From assembly GCA_030148505.1 (NCBI GenBank), contig JASBTI010000009.1:310001-374000 (forward strand): a DNA stretch of 64,000 nucleotides, written 5' to 3'. Shown here piece after piece: positions 24,954 through 34,770 of the stretch (positions within the stretch are counted from its first letter, which is position 1; each line of letters begins with the position of its first letter). Origin of the DNA: Rhodanobacter sp. Lineage in GTDB: Bacteria > Pseudomonadota > Gammaproteobacteria > Xanthomonadales > Rhodanobacteraceae. Made by a program: the position numbers and the translations under genes. The notes beneath the pieces are model-generated. The model was not told the origin of the DNA. It saw only the letters and a program-made list of their open reading frames with translations, and did not search any database.

Positions 24954-26858
24954 ATGGACTTCTTTGCCCAACAGGCGCGTGTGCGCGGTAGCAGCCGCCG
25001 GCTAGTTGCGTTGTTTGTATTGGCCGTGGTCACCATCGTGGCGGTGATTGACGCGGTAGTGTGGTTCACCATGGGCCATCACGCGGTCGCCGGCGAGCCC
25101 GTGCGGTCCAATCTGCCACTGCTGCTGGGCAGCACGCTGGCGGTGCTGGCGGGGATTACCCTGAGCTCCTTGTTTCGCATCATGAGCTTGTCCGATGGCG
25201 GCAAGACGGTGGCCGAGAGCCTCGGTGCGGTGGCGGTGCCGACGGATACCCGCGAGCCGCAGCTGCGGCAGCTGCGCAATGTGATCGAAGAGGTGGCGAT
25301 TGCGGCTGGCGTACCGGTGCCGGATGTCTATCTGATGGCGGACGAACCGGGCGTCAATGCCTTCGCCGCCGGCTTTTCCACGTCCGATGCGGCTATTTGC
25401 GTCACGCAAGGGTGTCTCGACAATCTGAGCCGGGACGAGCTGCAAGGCGTGATCGCCCATGAATTCAGCCACGTGTTGAACGGCGACATGCGGCTGAATA
25501 TCCGCCTGATGGGTCTGCTGTTCGGCATCCTGGTGCTGACTGTGGTCGGTCGCCAGGTGATCTGGTTCGGTGGCGGCCGCAGCAACCGGCGCGATGGCGG
25601 CGGGGGCCAAGTATGGATGATCGGGCTGGCGCTGCTGGTGGTCGGCTACATCGGCTATTTCTTCGCGCGCTTAATCCAGGCAGCCGTAGCGCGATCGCGC
25701 GAATCGCTGGCCGATGCGTCGGCCGTGCAGTTCACTCGTCAGGCCGACGGGATCGCCGGCGCGCTGAAGAAGATCGCGGTGCTCAGTGAGGGCTCGGAGC
25801 TGCAGGCTGCCAACAAGCACGAAGTGGCGCACATGCTGTTCGGCGAGTCTGAAAAATTCAATGCGTTGTTCGCCACGCATCCGCCGCTGATGGAGCGGAT
25901 ACGTACCTTGCAACCGGGTTTTCGCGAAGAGGAATTGGTCCAGCTGGCTGAATCGATGCGGCACGCTGCCGAAGCGCCACCTGTCGCGACAGCCACGCCG
26001 AGGCCCGGCGGTTTGCCGGGAATGCCCGGCATGGGGCTGCCCCCGGTATTGCCTGCCGTACTGGCTGGAGCGGCGGCTACCGGCGGTCCGGCCGTAGCGG
26101 GCTTCCAGCGAGCCGCCGCAGTGCATCAGGCGATGCCGGCGGCATTGAACGAGGCCGTGCGTCAGCCCGAATCCGCGCTCGCGGTGATGTTGGCGCTGGC
26201 GTTGTCACTGCAGGACGAACTGCAGCCGACGCAGCGACGTATCGTCGCCAAAGCGTTTGGCGACGATATGCAACAGATGGTGCAGACGATGGTAGACGCG
26301 TTGGAAGCGCTGCCGCCGATCGCGCGCCTGCCGCTGGTCGCGATCGCGTTTCCTGCGTTGAAGCAGTTGCCGGAAGAGCGTCAGCAGACGCTGCTGGACA
26401 CACTCGATGCGTTGGTCACGGTCGACGGCCGGGTCGACCTCAACGAGTATTGTCTGGCCCGGCTGCTGCGTCTGCAGCTGCAGGAGGCGCGGCAGCCACG
26501 CCGCGCGCCCATCGATGGCCTCAAGAAACTTCCGGCCTGTCGCGACAGCGTGATCCTGGTTTGCACGATTGTCGCGGCGGCCGGCTGTTCCGATGAGGCA
26601 AGCGCGCGCCGTGCCTGGCTCATGGCCATGCAATACGCCTTTCCCGGCGAGACGATCGCGTGGGTAGCGCCCCCGCGGGCATGGCAGGCTCCGTTCGAGT
26701 CCGCCCTGAATGATCTCGACGGCTTGATGCCGGTGGCCAAGGAGCTGGTGATCCAGAGTTTGGCTCGGGCCATTCACGCCGATGGCGTAGTCAGCGTGGA
26801 GGAGGCCGAACTGCTGCGGGTGATCTGCGCCAGTTTGCACTGCCCGGTGCCCGCGTAA
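24954..26858 (+). CDS. M48 family (HtpX-like) membrane metalloprotease with TerB-like C-terminal region
   Basis: The 634-residue product has two N-terminal membrane segments (about 17-39 and 53-72). An M48 peptidase domain follows with the zinc motif His169-Glu-Phe-Ser-His173 and a third ligand Glu near 250 in SRESLADASAVQF. Two further membrane segments lie between these (about 195-215 and 228-250), as in HtpX. A Gly/Pro/Met-rich linker (350-400) leads to a helical C-terminal region with LVTVDGRVDLNEYCLARLL and ARAIHADGVVSVEEAELLRVICASL, which looks like a TerB/tellurite-resistance-type module. It probably degrades misfolded membrane proteins. A GGAG site precedes the ATG, and the gene is likely co-transcribed with lemA. 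Confidence 0.9.
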   Translation: MDFFAQQARVRGSSRRLVALFVLAVVTIVAVIDAVVWFTMGHHAVAGEPVRSNLPLLLGSTLAVLAGITLSSLFRIMSLSDGGKTVAESLGAVAVPTDTREPQLRQLRNVIEEVAIAAGVPVPDVYLMADEPGVNAFAAGFSTSDAAICVTQGCLDNLSRDELQGVIAHEFSHVLNGDMRLNIRLMGLLFGILVLTVVGRQVIWFGGGRSNRRDGGGGQVWMIGLALLVVGYIGYFFARLIQAAVARSRESLADASAVQFTRQADGIAGALKKIAVLSEGSELQAANKHEVAHMLFGESEKFNALFATHPPLMERIRTLQPGFREEELVQLAESMRHAAEAPPVATATPRPGGLPGMPGMGLPPVLPAVLAGAAATGGPAVAGFQRAAAVHQAMPAALNEAVRQPESALAVMLALALSLQDELQPTQRRIVAKAFGDDMQQMVQTMVDALEALPPIARLPLVAIAFPALKQLPEERQQTLLDTLDALVTVDGRVDLNEYCLARLLRLQLQEARQPRRAPIDGLKKLPACRDSVILVCTIVAAAGCSDEASARRAWLMAMQYAFPGETIAWVAPPRAWQAPFESALNDLDGLMPVAKELVIQSLARAIHADGVVSVEEAELLRVICASLHCPVPA

Positions 26859-26898
26859 TCGGGCAGTAAGGACTGACGCAGTTAAACACCGTAACTGC
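26841..26898. terminator. Two small palindromes between convergent M48 and catalase genes
   Basis: TGCCCG (26841-26846) pairs with CGGGCA (26860-26865) across the M48 stop codon, and GCAGTTA (26878-26884) pairs with TAACTGC (26892-26898). They may end transcription from both sides, but neither has a clear T-run. Confidence 0.3.
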
Positions 26899-26941
26899 CT
26901 CCGTCCCCACCCAGGGGTCCTTGTCGAGGAGTGGCGTCTCC

Positions 26942-29047
26942 TCAAGCCAGCATGCGCACCTTCTTCTCACGCTGCCATTGACGCGTCTTCGCGGCAGCGA
27001 TGAAGCCCTTGGTGTCGCTGGCATCGACCACGCCGGCATCCTTGCCCACGGCTGCGGCCTTGAGCAGCGCCTTGCCGCCCTCGTCGGCGGCAATCGCCTT
27101 GAGATGGCTGAAGGCATCGCGCACGAAGTCCACAGCGGCGCTTTCCCGCGCCAGCTGCTTTCCGCCCTCGGCGGAAAGCACTATGGCCACCGCATCAAAT
27201 ATCACCGAGGGCGTGCCCGCGAGCTGGCCATCGGCGGCCTGCGTCTTGCCATCACCGAGGTGGATGCCACCAAGCTTCGGTGCGATCAATGTGACGGTGG
27301 CGCCAGCACTTTCCGCGGCCCTGCGCAGCGCCCTGATGGTGGAGGCCTCGGAGCCATCATGAATCAGAATGCCCACAGCGCGACCCTTTAGCGTGTCCTT
27401 CATCTTGCCGATGATCTGCAAGGCGGGCGAAACGGGTCGATCGCTGACCGCCACCATCTTGGGTTGCGCGGGCGGAAGCGACGCCAAGCCCAAGCCGTCG
27501 GCTACGCGCTGTGCGAGATCTTCGTCCACATTGCGCAGATGTCCGACCATCGCTTCACGCACGTGAGCCGTCTCCACCTTGGACAGTTCGAACACCAGGG
27601 CGGACGCGATGTGTGCCTGCTCGTAGCCGGTCTGGCTGCGGTAAAACTGGCGTGCCTGGCTGTAGTGATCGGCAAAACTTTCCGCACGGATGCGCCCCTT
27701 GGTGCCGTCCGACATGCCTTCGGCGAAGCTGTGAAAGCCGTCGGGAGTGGCACGGGCCGAATGAGGATCGAGCGAGTTTGGCTCGTAGGCGGTACGACCC
27801 TTCGGTTGGCTCATTTGCATATGGCCGTCACGTTGCTGATTGGCAAACGGGCACTGTGGCGCATTGATGGGAATCTGATGAAAGTTCGGCGAACCCAGTC
27901 GCGAAAGCTGGGTGTCGAGGTAGGAGAACAGTCGGCCCTGCAGCAGCGGGTCGTTGGAGAAGTCGATTCCCGGCACCACATGGGACGGGCAGAATGCCAC
28001 TTGTTCGGTTTCGGCAAAAAAGTTGTCGGGCCACCGGTTCAGTGTCATCTTGCCGATGACGGTTAGCGGCACCAGTTCCTCGGGTATCAGCTTGGTGGAA
28101 TCGAGGTGATCGAACGGGAATGCGTCGGCGTCCTCCTCGGTAAACAGTTGCACCGCGAGCTCCCATTCGGGGAAATTGCCGGCCTGTATCGCTTCGAACA
28201 GGTCACGACGGTGGAAGTCCGGATCGGCACCGGCAATCTTCACCGCTTCGTCCCAGATCGTGGACTGCAGGCCCAGCTTGGGTCGCCAATGGAATTTGAC
28301 AAAGGTGCTGGCACCCTCTTTGTTGATCAGCCGGAAGGTATGGATGCCGAAAGCTTCGATCATGCGCAACGATCGCGGAATGGCACGGTCGGACATGGCC
28401 CACATCACCATGTGCATCGCCTCGGGCGTCAGCGAGATGAAATCCCAGAACGTGTCATGTGCGGTGGCCGCCTGTGGAAAGCCCCGGTCAGGTTCCATCT
28501 TGACTGCGTGGATGAGGTCGGGGAACTTGATCGCATCCTGGATGAAAAATACCGGAATGTTGTTGCCGACCAGATCCCAGTTGCCTTCCTTGGTATAGAA
28601 CTTCACGGCGAAGCCGCGCACGTCTCGAGGGGTATCGATGGAGCCGGAGCCACCTGCGACGGTGGAAATGCGCGTGAACAAGGGTGTCTTGACGCCGACT
28701 TCGGTGAGGACCCGCGCGGTGGTGTACTTGCTCAATGATCGGGTCAATTCGAAATGACCGTGGGCGGCCGAGCCGCGGGCATGCACGATGCGCTCGGGAA
28801 TGCGCTCGTGATCGAAGTGGGTGATTTTCTCCCGCAGGATGAAGTCCTCCAGCAGCGTGGGCCCGCGTAGCGAGGATCTCAGCGAATTCTGGTTATCCGA
28901 TAGTGGCGTACCTTGATTGGTGGTCAGTACCGGTTGTCCACCCGCTGCCATCTGCTGCAGCTCGTCACCGCTGCCGCGCTGCGCGCTGGGCTCGTCGGCG
29001 TGGGTTTTGCGGGGAGCTTTCCTGGGTGGTGTTTTTTGCTGGGCCAT
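26942..29047 (-). CDS. katE: Large-subunit (clade II) catalase
   Basis: The 701-residue product has the layout of KatE/HPII hydroperoxidases. A flexible Lys/Pro-rich N-terminus leads to the haem core with [18 protein letters not shown] (active-site His) and [13 protein letters not shown] (the Tyr that ligates haem iron). After about residue 550 comes a flavodoxin/DJ-1-like C-terminal domain ([23 protein letters not shown]). It decomposes hydrogen peroxide, typically in stationary phase. The frame is open to 29254; the ATG at 29047 has GGAG eight bases upstream and starts a plausible [11 protein letters not shown]-terminus. It is transcribed towards the M48 gene. Confidence 0.96.
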   Translation of the reverse strand: MAQQKTPPRKAPRKTHADEPSAQRGSGDELQQMAAGGQPVLTTNQGTPLSDNQNSLRSSLRGPTLLEDFILREKITHFDHERIPERIVHARGSAAHGHFELTRSLSKYTTARVLTEVGVKTPLFTRISTVAGGSGSIDTPRDVRGFAVKFYTKEGNWDLVGNNIPVFFIQDAIKFPDLIHAVKMEPDRGFPQAATAHDTFWDFISLTPEAMHMVMWAMSDRAIPRSLRMIEAFGIHTFRLINKEGASTFVKFHWRPKLGLQSTIWDEAVKIAGADPDFHRRDLFEAIQAGNFPEWELAVQLFTEEDADAFPFDHLDSTKLIPEELVPLTVIGKMTLNRWPDNFFAETEQVAFCPSHVVPGIDFSNDPLLQGRLFSYLDTQLSRLGSPNFHQIPINAPQCPFANQQRDGHMQMSQPKGRTAYEPNSLDPHSARATPDGFHSFAEGMSDGTKGRIRAESFADHYSQARQFYRSQTGYEQAHIASALVFELSKVETAHVREAMVGHLRNVDEDLAQRVADGLGLASLPPAQPKMVAVSDRPVSPALQIIGKMKDTLKGRAVGILIHDGSEASTIRALRRAAESAGATVTLIAPKLGGIHLGDGKTQAADGQLAGTPSVIFDAVAIVLSAEGGKQLARESAAVDFVRDAFSHLKAIAADEGGKALLKAAAVGKDAGVVDASDTKGFIAAAKTRQWQREKKVRMLA

Positions 29048-29290
29048 GCTCGTACTCCGGGGAGGGTGGGAGAGGCAGGAGGGGGACGGTACCTGCGCGT
29101 CCGGTTCATCATTCGCTCCACGGTGTGAACGGCGCGTGGGATTTTCGGGTTCGCAGGGCGAGGAGATGTCCGAGAAAAGCCCGCACGCCGCCGCCCGGGA
29201 CGGACAGCAGGTGCCAGTACATGTAGTCAGCCCCCATGACCGGCTTGCTTGCATGGCTTTCGTTTGTGCCGCCTCGAGGCGGGCGTTGGA

Positions 29291-30883
29291 TTATTCGTCG
29301 CCGCGAATCAGTGCACTGGCGCGTTCGGCGATCATGATCGTTGGCGCATTGGTGTTGCCGGTGGGTAGAGTCGGCATTACCGAGGCATCCACCACGCGCA
29401 GGCTGTGCACGCCGCGCACGCGCAGCTGGCCGTCGACCACCGCCCGCGCGTCCTTACCCATGCGGCAGGTACCCACAGGATGGTAGACGGTTTCGGCCTT
29501 GCGGCGGATGAAGTCGGCGTATTCGGTGTTGGTATGCAATACGCGTTCAGGAAACACGGGCGTGCCGCGGTAGGCGTCAAACGGCGACTGTGACAAGATT
29601 TCGCCTGACAGTCTGGCCGCTTCGATCATCCGCTTCAGGTCATGACCCTCCGGGTCGCTGAGATAGTTGGCGTGAATTGCGATCGGCTGGGCTGGATCGG
29701 TTGAGCGCAAACGCAATTGGCCGCGGCTGCGGGGATGCAAATAACAGGCGTGTACCGTATAGCCGTCGCCGGGCAGGCGATGTCGGCCATGGTCGTCGAG
29801 CAGGGCCGGTACGAAATGGAACTGGATATCGCAGCGCGCGTCCTCGGCCCATCGGCTGCGCACGAAACCGCCGGCCTCGGCGAGGTTCGAGCTGCCGGGG
29901 CCATCGTGCTTGCGCAACCATCGCACCGCCGTGGTCAGTTCGTTGAGATGATCGTAGGTCAGCTTTTTCCGCGTGGTCGCGGTCAGCGTGCAAATGTCCA
30001 GGTGATCCTGCAGTTCGCCGCCGACGTCCGGGGCGTCAGCGATTACCGCGATGCCATGCTGGCGCAAGTGATCGGCGGGGCCGATACCTGACAGCATGAG
30101 CAGTTGCGGCGTGTTGATCGCCCCCGCGGCGAGAATCACCTCTCCCGCCTCGATCCGTTCCGCGTCGCGGCGACCATGACGCAGTTGCACGCCTACCGCA
30201 CGCCCCTGTTCGATCAGCACGCGCTCGACCAGTACGCCGGTACGCACATGAAGATTGGCTCGTCCGCGGACGGGTTTCAGGTAGCCGGATGCGGTCGAGC
30301 AGCGGCTGCCGCCGCGCTGGGTGACCTGATACAGCCCGAAGCCGGCCTGTTGATCGCCATTGAAATCCGTGTTGCGTGGGTGACCGGCGCGCTCGGCGGC
30401 ATCGATGAAGGCCGCCGACAAGAGGCTGTGGTGACGCAGGTCGGCTACGCTGAGTGGACCGCCGGTTCCATGCAGTGCGCTGGCCCCGCGACTGTTGTCT
30501 TCGCTGCGCAGGAACCACGGCAACACCTGCGCCCATGACCAGCGCGGATCACCGGTTGCCTGCGCCCAGTGCTCGTAGTCGGCGGGGACGCCGCGCACGT
30601 AGCACATCGCATTGATCGAGCTGGAGCCGCCCAGGGTCTTGCCGCGCGGCCACCACAGCCGTCGATTGCCCAACGCGGGTTCCGGCTCGGTATGGTAGTT
30701 CCAGTTCACGCTGCGCTGCTTGACCAGTCGGGCCAGGCCGGCGGGCATGTGGATCAGCGGACTCCAGTCCGTGGGGCCGGCCTCCAGCAGCAGGACTCGC
30801 TTGCCGGGCTCTGCGCTGAGCCGGTTAGCCAGCACGCAGCCGGCCGAGCCGGCGCCGACAATCACGTAGTCGTAGTTATCCAA
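29291..30883 (-). CDS. GMC family oxidoreductase (choline/alcohol dehydrogenase-like)
   Basis: The product (530 residues from the chosen start) has the GMC fold: VIVGAGSAGCVLANRL binds ADP of FAD, the family's active-site region includes AGAINTPQLLMLSGIGPADHL, and the C-terminal block YHPVGTCRMG plus VHSLRVVDASVMPTLPTGNTNAPTIMIAERAS carries the catalytic His and Asn. It oxidises an alcohol with FAD as cofactor. Choline, as in BetA, is one possible substrate, but no betB or betI is near. The open frame runs to a GTG at 30919, only two bases from the divergent gene. I prefer the TTG at 30883, which has GGGGGAG seven bases upstream and gives a normal N-terminus. Confidence 0.88.
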   Translation of the reverse strand: MDNYDYVIVGAGSAGCVLANRLSAEPGKRVLLLEAGPTDWSPLIHMPAGLARLVKQRSVNWNYHTEPEPALGNRRLWWPRGKTLGGSSSINAMCYVRGVPADYEHWAQATGDPRWSWAQVLPWFLRSEDNSRGASALHGTGGPLSVADLRHHSLLSAAFIDAAERAGHPRNTDFNGDQQAGFGLYQVTQRGGSRCSTASGYLKPVRGRANLHVRTGVLVERVLIEQGRAVGVQLRHGRRDAERIEAGEVILAAGAINTPQLLMLSGIGPADHLRQHGIAVIADAPDVGGELQDHLDICTLTATTRKKLTYDHLNELTTAVRWLRKHDGPGSSNLAEAGGFVRSRWAEDARCDIQFHFVPALLDDHGRHRLPGDGYTVHACYLHPRSRGQLRLRSTDPAQPIAIHANYLSDPEGHDLKRMIEAARLSGEILSQSPFDAYRGTPVFPERVLHTNTEYADFIRRKAETVYHPVGTCRMGKDARAVVDGQLRVRGVHSLRVVDASVMPTLPTGNTNAPTIMIAERASALIRGDE

Positions 30884-30921
30884 GAGCAAGCTCCCCCGCC
30901 GCGCCGATCGGCCCTCCACAC

Positions 30922-32283
30922 ATGCTAGTCTCTTCGCGCCCCGAACTGGATCCTCCTGTGACCTCCCCCCGTCATGCCGTTGCGGAAAGCGGCGCCGCGC
31001 CGATGCTTTCGGCGCTGGCGTTTTTTTTCGTGATTACCTCGTACTACATCATACGCCCGGTCCGCGATCAGCTCAGTGGCGCGGTCGGTTCGTCATCGCT
31101 GCCGCTGTTCTATGGTGCCGTCTTCGTGGTGATGCTGTTGCTGACCCCGGTATTTGGTCTGCTGGTGGCGCGTTTTCCCCGCAAGCAGTTGCTCGCCTGG
31201 AGCTACAGCTTTTTTATCGTTTGCCTGTTGGCGTTCGTACCGGCGTTTCTGGCGCAGGACCGTATCGGTGCCCGTGAGCTGGGGGTGGTGTTCTTTGTCT
31301 GGGTTAGCGTATTCAATCTGTTTGTGGTGTCGCTGTTCTGGAGTTTCATGGCCGACATCTTCTCCAGTGGTCGGGCACGGCAGGTGTTTTCGATGATTGC
31401 GTTGGGCGGGATGGCCGGGGCGATCTTCGGTCCGCTGCTCACCAAGATGTTGCTTCAGCTGATTGGCGTGGCGATGCTGCTGGTGGTATCGGCAACCGCA
31501 CTGGGGCTGGCGTTGGCGCTGCTGCTGCAACTTTCGGCTCAGCAACAGCAACGCGCGGGCGATCAAGATGGCAAGGCCGTCGGGGGGTCGTTGTGGGCGG
31601 GTGTCAGGGAACTGCGGTCACGGCCATTCCTGCGTTACATGGCGTTGCTGATGTTGTTTGCCGATGGCATCGGCACGCTGGGCTATGCCCTGGTTGCCGA
31701 TTATGCGAAAACCCATTTCGTCGGCGATGTCGCGCGCACCGCGTTTTACAACAATATGGATCTGGCTACCAATCTTCTCGGCGCGGTGCTGCAGTTGAGT
31801 TTGACGCCGTGGTTGCTGGTGCGACGCGGTGCGGGTTGGGGGTTGATGTTGCCGGCTCTGCTCAATGTGGGGTTGCTCGTCGGACTGGCGCTGCTGGGTG
31901 GGGGCGATTTCGCCGTGTTGGGTTACAGCGTGCCACTGTTGGCGGTGATGCTGGTAACGACGCGTGGATTCGCCTATGGCATGAGCAAGCCGGCGGCGGA
32001 TGCGCTGTACACGCGGGTGCCGCGGGAAGTCCGCTACAAGGGCAAAAACTTCATCGAGACCACGGTGTGGCGCTTCGGTGATCTGGTGGTGACCAGCGCG
32101 ATCAGCGGGCTGCGCCTGCTCGGCCTGGGTGTGGGGGCACTGGCGTTGCTGGGCAGCGGGGTCGCGGCACTGTCCGCGGTGGTGGCGCGACGCGCGGGCT
32201 GGTCGCCCGATCTGGCGCCGGAACTGCCGGCGCCTGCCGGTAACGCGGAACCGGCCTCAAGTCATCGCGGCGCAAAGTCGTAG
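30922..32283 (+). CDS. MFS/ATP:ADP-translocase-like membrane carrier
   Basis: The 453-residue product has about 12 membrane segments starting at residue 29 (LSALAFFFVITSYYIIRPVRDQL). The YYIIRPVRD-type opening and the VSLFWSFMADIFSSGRARQVFSMIALGGMAGAIFGP stretch recall bacterial relatives of plastid/Rickettsia nucleotide translocases, usually annotated as MFS transporters. A role in importing nucleotides is not implied for a free-living cell, and the substrate is unknown. The ATG at 30922 lacks a ribosome site; a GTG at 30958 is an alternative start. The TAG stop at 32281-32283 belongs to a GTAGGAGC repeat. Confidence 0.75.
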   Translation: MLVSSRPELDPPVTSPRHAVAESGAAPMLSALAFFFVITSYYIIRPVRDQLSGAVGSSSLPLFYGAVFVVMLLLTPVFGLLVARFPRKQLLAWSYSFFIVCLLAFVPAFLAQDRIGARELGVVFFVWVSVFNLFVVSLFWSFMADIFSSGRARQVFSMIALGGMAGAIFGPLLTKMLLQLIGVAMLLVVSATALGLALALLLQLSAQQQQRAGDQDGKAVGGSLWAGVRELRSRPFLRYMALLMLFADGIGTLGYALVADYAKTHFVGDVARTAFYNNMDLATNLLGAVLQLSLTPWLLVRRGAGWGLMLPALLNVGLLVGLALLGGGDFAVLGYSVPLLAVMLVTTRGFAYGMSKPAADALYTRVPREVRYKGKNFIETTVWRFGDLVVTSAISGLRLLGLGVGALALLGSGVAALSAVVARRAGWSPDLAPELPAPAGNAEPASSHRGAKS

Positions 32284-32347
32284 GAGCCCACGAATGCTTT
32301 TAGCGGACGTGCCAGCCAAAGCATTCGCCCACAGGGTGGGCTCCTAC
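32280..32347. repeat. Nested REP/BIME-like palindrome after the carrier gene
   Basis: Outer arms GTAGGAGCCCAC (32280-32291) and GTGGGCTCCTAC (32336-32347) are perfect inverted copies. Inner arms CGAATGCTTT (32291-32300) and AAAGCATTCG (32318-32327) also pair perfectly. It has the same plan as the element between etfB and etfA. Its TAG is the stop of the carrier gene. In RNA it could also serve as a terminator-like hairpin for both convergent genes. Confidence 0.88.
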
Positions 32348-32375
32348 GGACACATGCCCATCAGGAGTACCCGCC

Positions 32376-32804
32376 TCAGCTGGTGATGTAGCGTTGCAGG
32401 TGTTCGATCTGTTCGGCCTGGGCGTCGATCACCGCCTTGACCAGGTCACCGATCGAGATCACGCCAACCACGGTCTTGCCATCCACCACGGGCAGGTGTC
32501 GTACGCGACTGTCGGTACACAGCCGCATGCAGTCGAAGATGTCGGTCTCCGGACCCACCGTCAGCGGTTCGACCGTCATGATGTCGGCCACCGAGGTTTG
32601 CGCTGACGAGCGTCCCTGCAACACCACCTTGCGGGCGTAGTCACGCTCGGAGACGATGCCGGCCAGCTGCTCGCCGCGCATTACCAACAAGGCGCCGATG
32701 CGATGTTCTGCCATGTGCTTGATCGCGTCGAGTACCGGCGCTTCCGGTGCGATGGAAAAAATCGTGCTGCCCTTGTTTTCCAGCAGATGTTTGACCTGAC
32801 GCAT
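32376..32804 (-). CDS. CBS-domain pair protein
   Basis: The 142-residue product consists of two CBS motifs. The first is about residues 10-65 (IFSIAPEAPVLDAIKHMAEHRIGALLVMRGEQLAGIVSERDYARKVV), the second about 77-130 (MTVEPLTVGPETDIFDCMRLCTDSRVRHLPVVDGKTVVGVISIGDLVKAVI). A Bateman module of this kind binds adenosine nucleotides and usually regulates a partner, but no catalytic domain is attached here. A GGGAGAC ribosome site lies six bases before the ATG. Its partner cannot be named from context. Confidence 0.93.
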   Translation of the reverse strand: MRQVKHLLENKGSTIFSIAPEAPVLDAIKHMAEHRIGALLVMRGEQLAGIVSERDYARKVVLQGRSSAQTSVADIMTVEPLTVGPETDIFDCMRLCTDSRVRHLPVVDGKTVVGVISIGDLVKAVIDAQAEQIEHLQRYITS

Positions 32805-32902
32805 GCTTGGGTCTCCCGCCGGCCCGAAGAGGCCGTCTGCAGTTCAGTCTACCGCTGCCGGCGGCCACGGGTGTAGTGGCCTTGTGAATTGCGCCGGCGC
32901 GT

Positions 32903-33841
32903 TTACTCGGAGTCGCGTGGCAGGCGTTGTTCCTCGATGAAGTACAACGGCCGACGCTTGCTCTCGGCATAGTTGCGCCCAAGGTATTCGCCGATCACGC
33001 CGAGCGCCAGCAATTGCATGCCACCGAGAAACAGGATCACCAGGATCAGGGTCGGGTAGCCGCGCACCGCGTTGCCGTACAGCAGCGACTTGACCAGCAC
33101 CCAGAAGCCGTAGACGAAGGCCAGCCCCGCCGACGCCATGCCGACCCAGGTGGCCAGGCGCAGCGGTGCGGTCGAGAACGAGGTAATGCCTTCGATCGCC
33201 AGTTGTCCTAGGCGCCAGTAGTTCCACTTGGTAGTGCCGGCCTGACGCGGCTCGCGCAGGTAGTGCACGGCAGTCTGTCGGTAACCGATCCAGCTGAACA
33301 GTCCTTTCATGAAGCGCTGGCGTTCGCGTAGTTGCCCGAGTGCATCGAGGGCGCGCCGCGAGAGCAGCCGGAAATCTCCGGTGTCCCGGGGTATCGCGGT
33401 ATCGGACAGGCGCTCCATGCTGCGATAGAACGCTGCCGCGGTGAAACGCTTGAAGCCGCTTTCGCCTTCGCGTGCGCTGCGAGTGGCATAAACCACGTCG
33501 TAACCTGCTTGCCATTGCTCTACCAGCGCGGGGATGAGTTCCGGCGGATCCTGCAAATCGGCATCGATCACTACGGCAGCATCGGCGGTGACGTGATCGA
33601 GACCGGCAGTCAGTGCAGCCTCCTTGCCAAAATTGCGTGAAAGCTTGAGCCCGCCGGTACGGGCATCGCCGGCGACCAGCTTCTCGATGATCTGCCAGGT
33701 GTCGTCGCGGCTGCCGTCATCGACGTACAGCACGTTGCAGTCCAGCGACAAACCGTCCAGCACAAGACCCAGGCGCTGGTGAAACGTAGCCAGCACGGCG
33801 GATTCGTTGTAGGCGGGCACGACGATGGTCAGTTGGGGCAT
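32903..33841 (-). CDS. GT2 polyprenyl-phosphate glycosyltransferase with two C-terminal membrane segments
   Basis: The 312-residue product has LTIVVPAYNE, YVDDGSRDDTW and VVIDADLQDPPELI (DXD metal site). It ends with two membrane segments (about 230-255 and 265-290), the layout of DPM1/ArnC/GtrB-type enzymes that load glucose or another sugar onto undecaprenyl phosphate at the inner membrane. RRPLYFIEEQRLP near the C-terminus is typical of YkcC/GtrB-like proteins. The frame opens with a GTG at 33853, but the ATG at 33841 with GGTGA eight bases upstream is the better start. The gene is 64 bases downstream of mtgA. No GtrA flippase is adjacent. Confidence 0.92.
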   Translation of the reverse strand: MPQLTIVVPAYNESAVLATFHQRLGLVLDGLSLDCNVLYVDDGSRDDTWQIIEKLVAGDARTGGLKLSRNFGKEAALTAGLDHVTADAAVVIDADLQDPPELIPALVEQWQAGYDVVYATRSAREGESGFKRFTAAAFYRSMERLSDTAIPRDTGDFRLLSRRALDALGQLRERQRFMKGLFSWIGYRQTAVHYLREPRQAGTTKWNYWRLGQLAIEGITSFSTAPLRLATWVGMASAGLAFVYGFWVLVKSLLYGNAVRGYPTLILVILFLGGMQLLALGVIGEYLGRNYAESKRRPLYFIEEQRLPRDSE

Positions 33842-33905
33842 GGGTGGCGTCACCGGGATAATGGCTCATGCTAACCAACTGCCGCCGATCGGGCGAGCGG
33901 TCGGC

Positions 33906-34646
33906 TCAGCGCGGCGGTCTGACCGGCGCGTGGCCGTCGATGTAGCCCGGTCCGCCGAGATGCTGCATCTGCCGTTCGATCCATGCGCTGCGGCGCAACA
34001 CATAGGCGCTGGGCCGGTCGACGTGCATGCGCAGCGGATTCGGCAATACCGCCGCCAATCGCGCCGCCTGCGCCGCGCTCAGCTGCGAGGGTGCAAGATG
34101 ATAGAACGCGTCGCTGGCCGCCCCTACGCCGTAGATGCCGTTGCCGAGCTGGGCGATATTCATGTAGATCTCGAGAATGCGCCGCTTCGGCCAGGTCAGG
34201 TCGATCAGTACGGTGAAATACGCCTCCAGGCCCTTGCGGACGTAGCTGCGCCCGTTCCACAGGAAAAGATTCTTTGCGGTCTGCTGGGTAAGCGTGCTGG
34301 CACCGCGCAGGCGTTTGCCGTCTTCGGCGGCGTCGATCGCGTTCTGGATCGAATTCAGATCGAAACCATGATTGTAGGGAAAGGTCTGGTCCTCGCCAGC
34401 GACCATGGCCAGCGGTACATACGGCGATATTTCCGACCAGGGTACCCAGCGGTGGCGCATGGTGAAATCCTTTTCGTCATGCAGCCACGCGCTCACCTGA
34501 CGTTCCAGCATCACGGCCGAGGTCCACGGTGCCACGAACCGCAATATCAGCACCGCCAGCCATGTCAACGCCACCCATGACAGCAGCCCCCACGCGACGG
34601 TGCGCAGCAGATGCTTCAACCAGTGGCGGCGATGCAGAGATGGCAT
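33906..34646 (-). CDS. mtgA: Monofunctional peptidoglycan transglycosylase
   Basis: The 246-residue product has one N-terminal membrane anchor (about 15-38) and a GT51 glycosyltransferase domain. VAGEDQTFPYNHGFD contains the catalytic Glu, RGASTLTQQTAKNLFLWNGRSYVRKGLEAYFT is the second conserved block, and RRILEIYMNIAQLGNGIYGVGAA the third. It polymerises lipid II into glycan strands at the outer face of the inner membrane without transpeptidase activity. Length and motifs are as in E. coli MtgA (242 residues). It is divergent from hslO across a gap of 124 bases. Confidence 0.96.
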   Translation of the reverse strand: MPSLHRRHWLKHLLRTVAWGLLSWVALTWLAVLILRFVAPWTSAVMLERQVSAWLHDEKDFTMRHRWVPWSEISPYVPLAMVAGEDQTFPYNHGFDLNSIQNAIDAAEDGKRLRGASTLTQQTAKNLFLWNGRSYVRKGLEAYFTVLIDLTWPKRRILEIYMNIAQLGNGIYGVGAASDAFYHLAPSQLSAAQAARLAAVLPNPLRMHVDRPSAYVLRRSAWIERQMQHLGGPGYIDGHAPVRPPR

Positions 34647-34770
34647 TGATGACTCACGGCAGGGCTAGGGGAATTATAGATATCCATCAGTGAAGCCGGG
34701 TTTCATCGACGTTGCACCCTGCCACTGACGCCCCCATATAACCGGGCTGAGTGCCTGGAGGATACCTGTT

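Noticed and set aside
29291-30919. Choline dehydrogenase betA of a glycine-betaine operon
   Set aside because: betB, betI and betT are absent around it, so only the GMC family can be stated.
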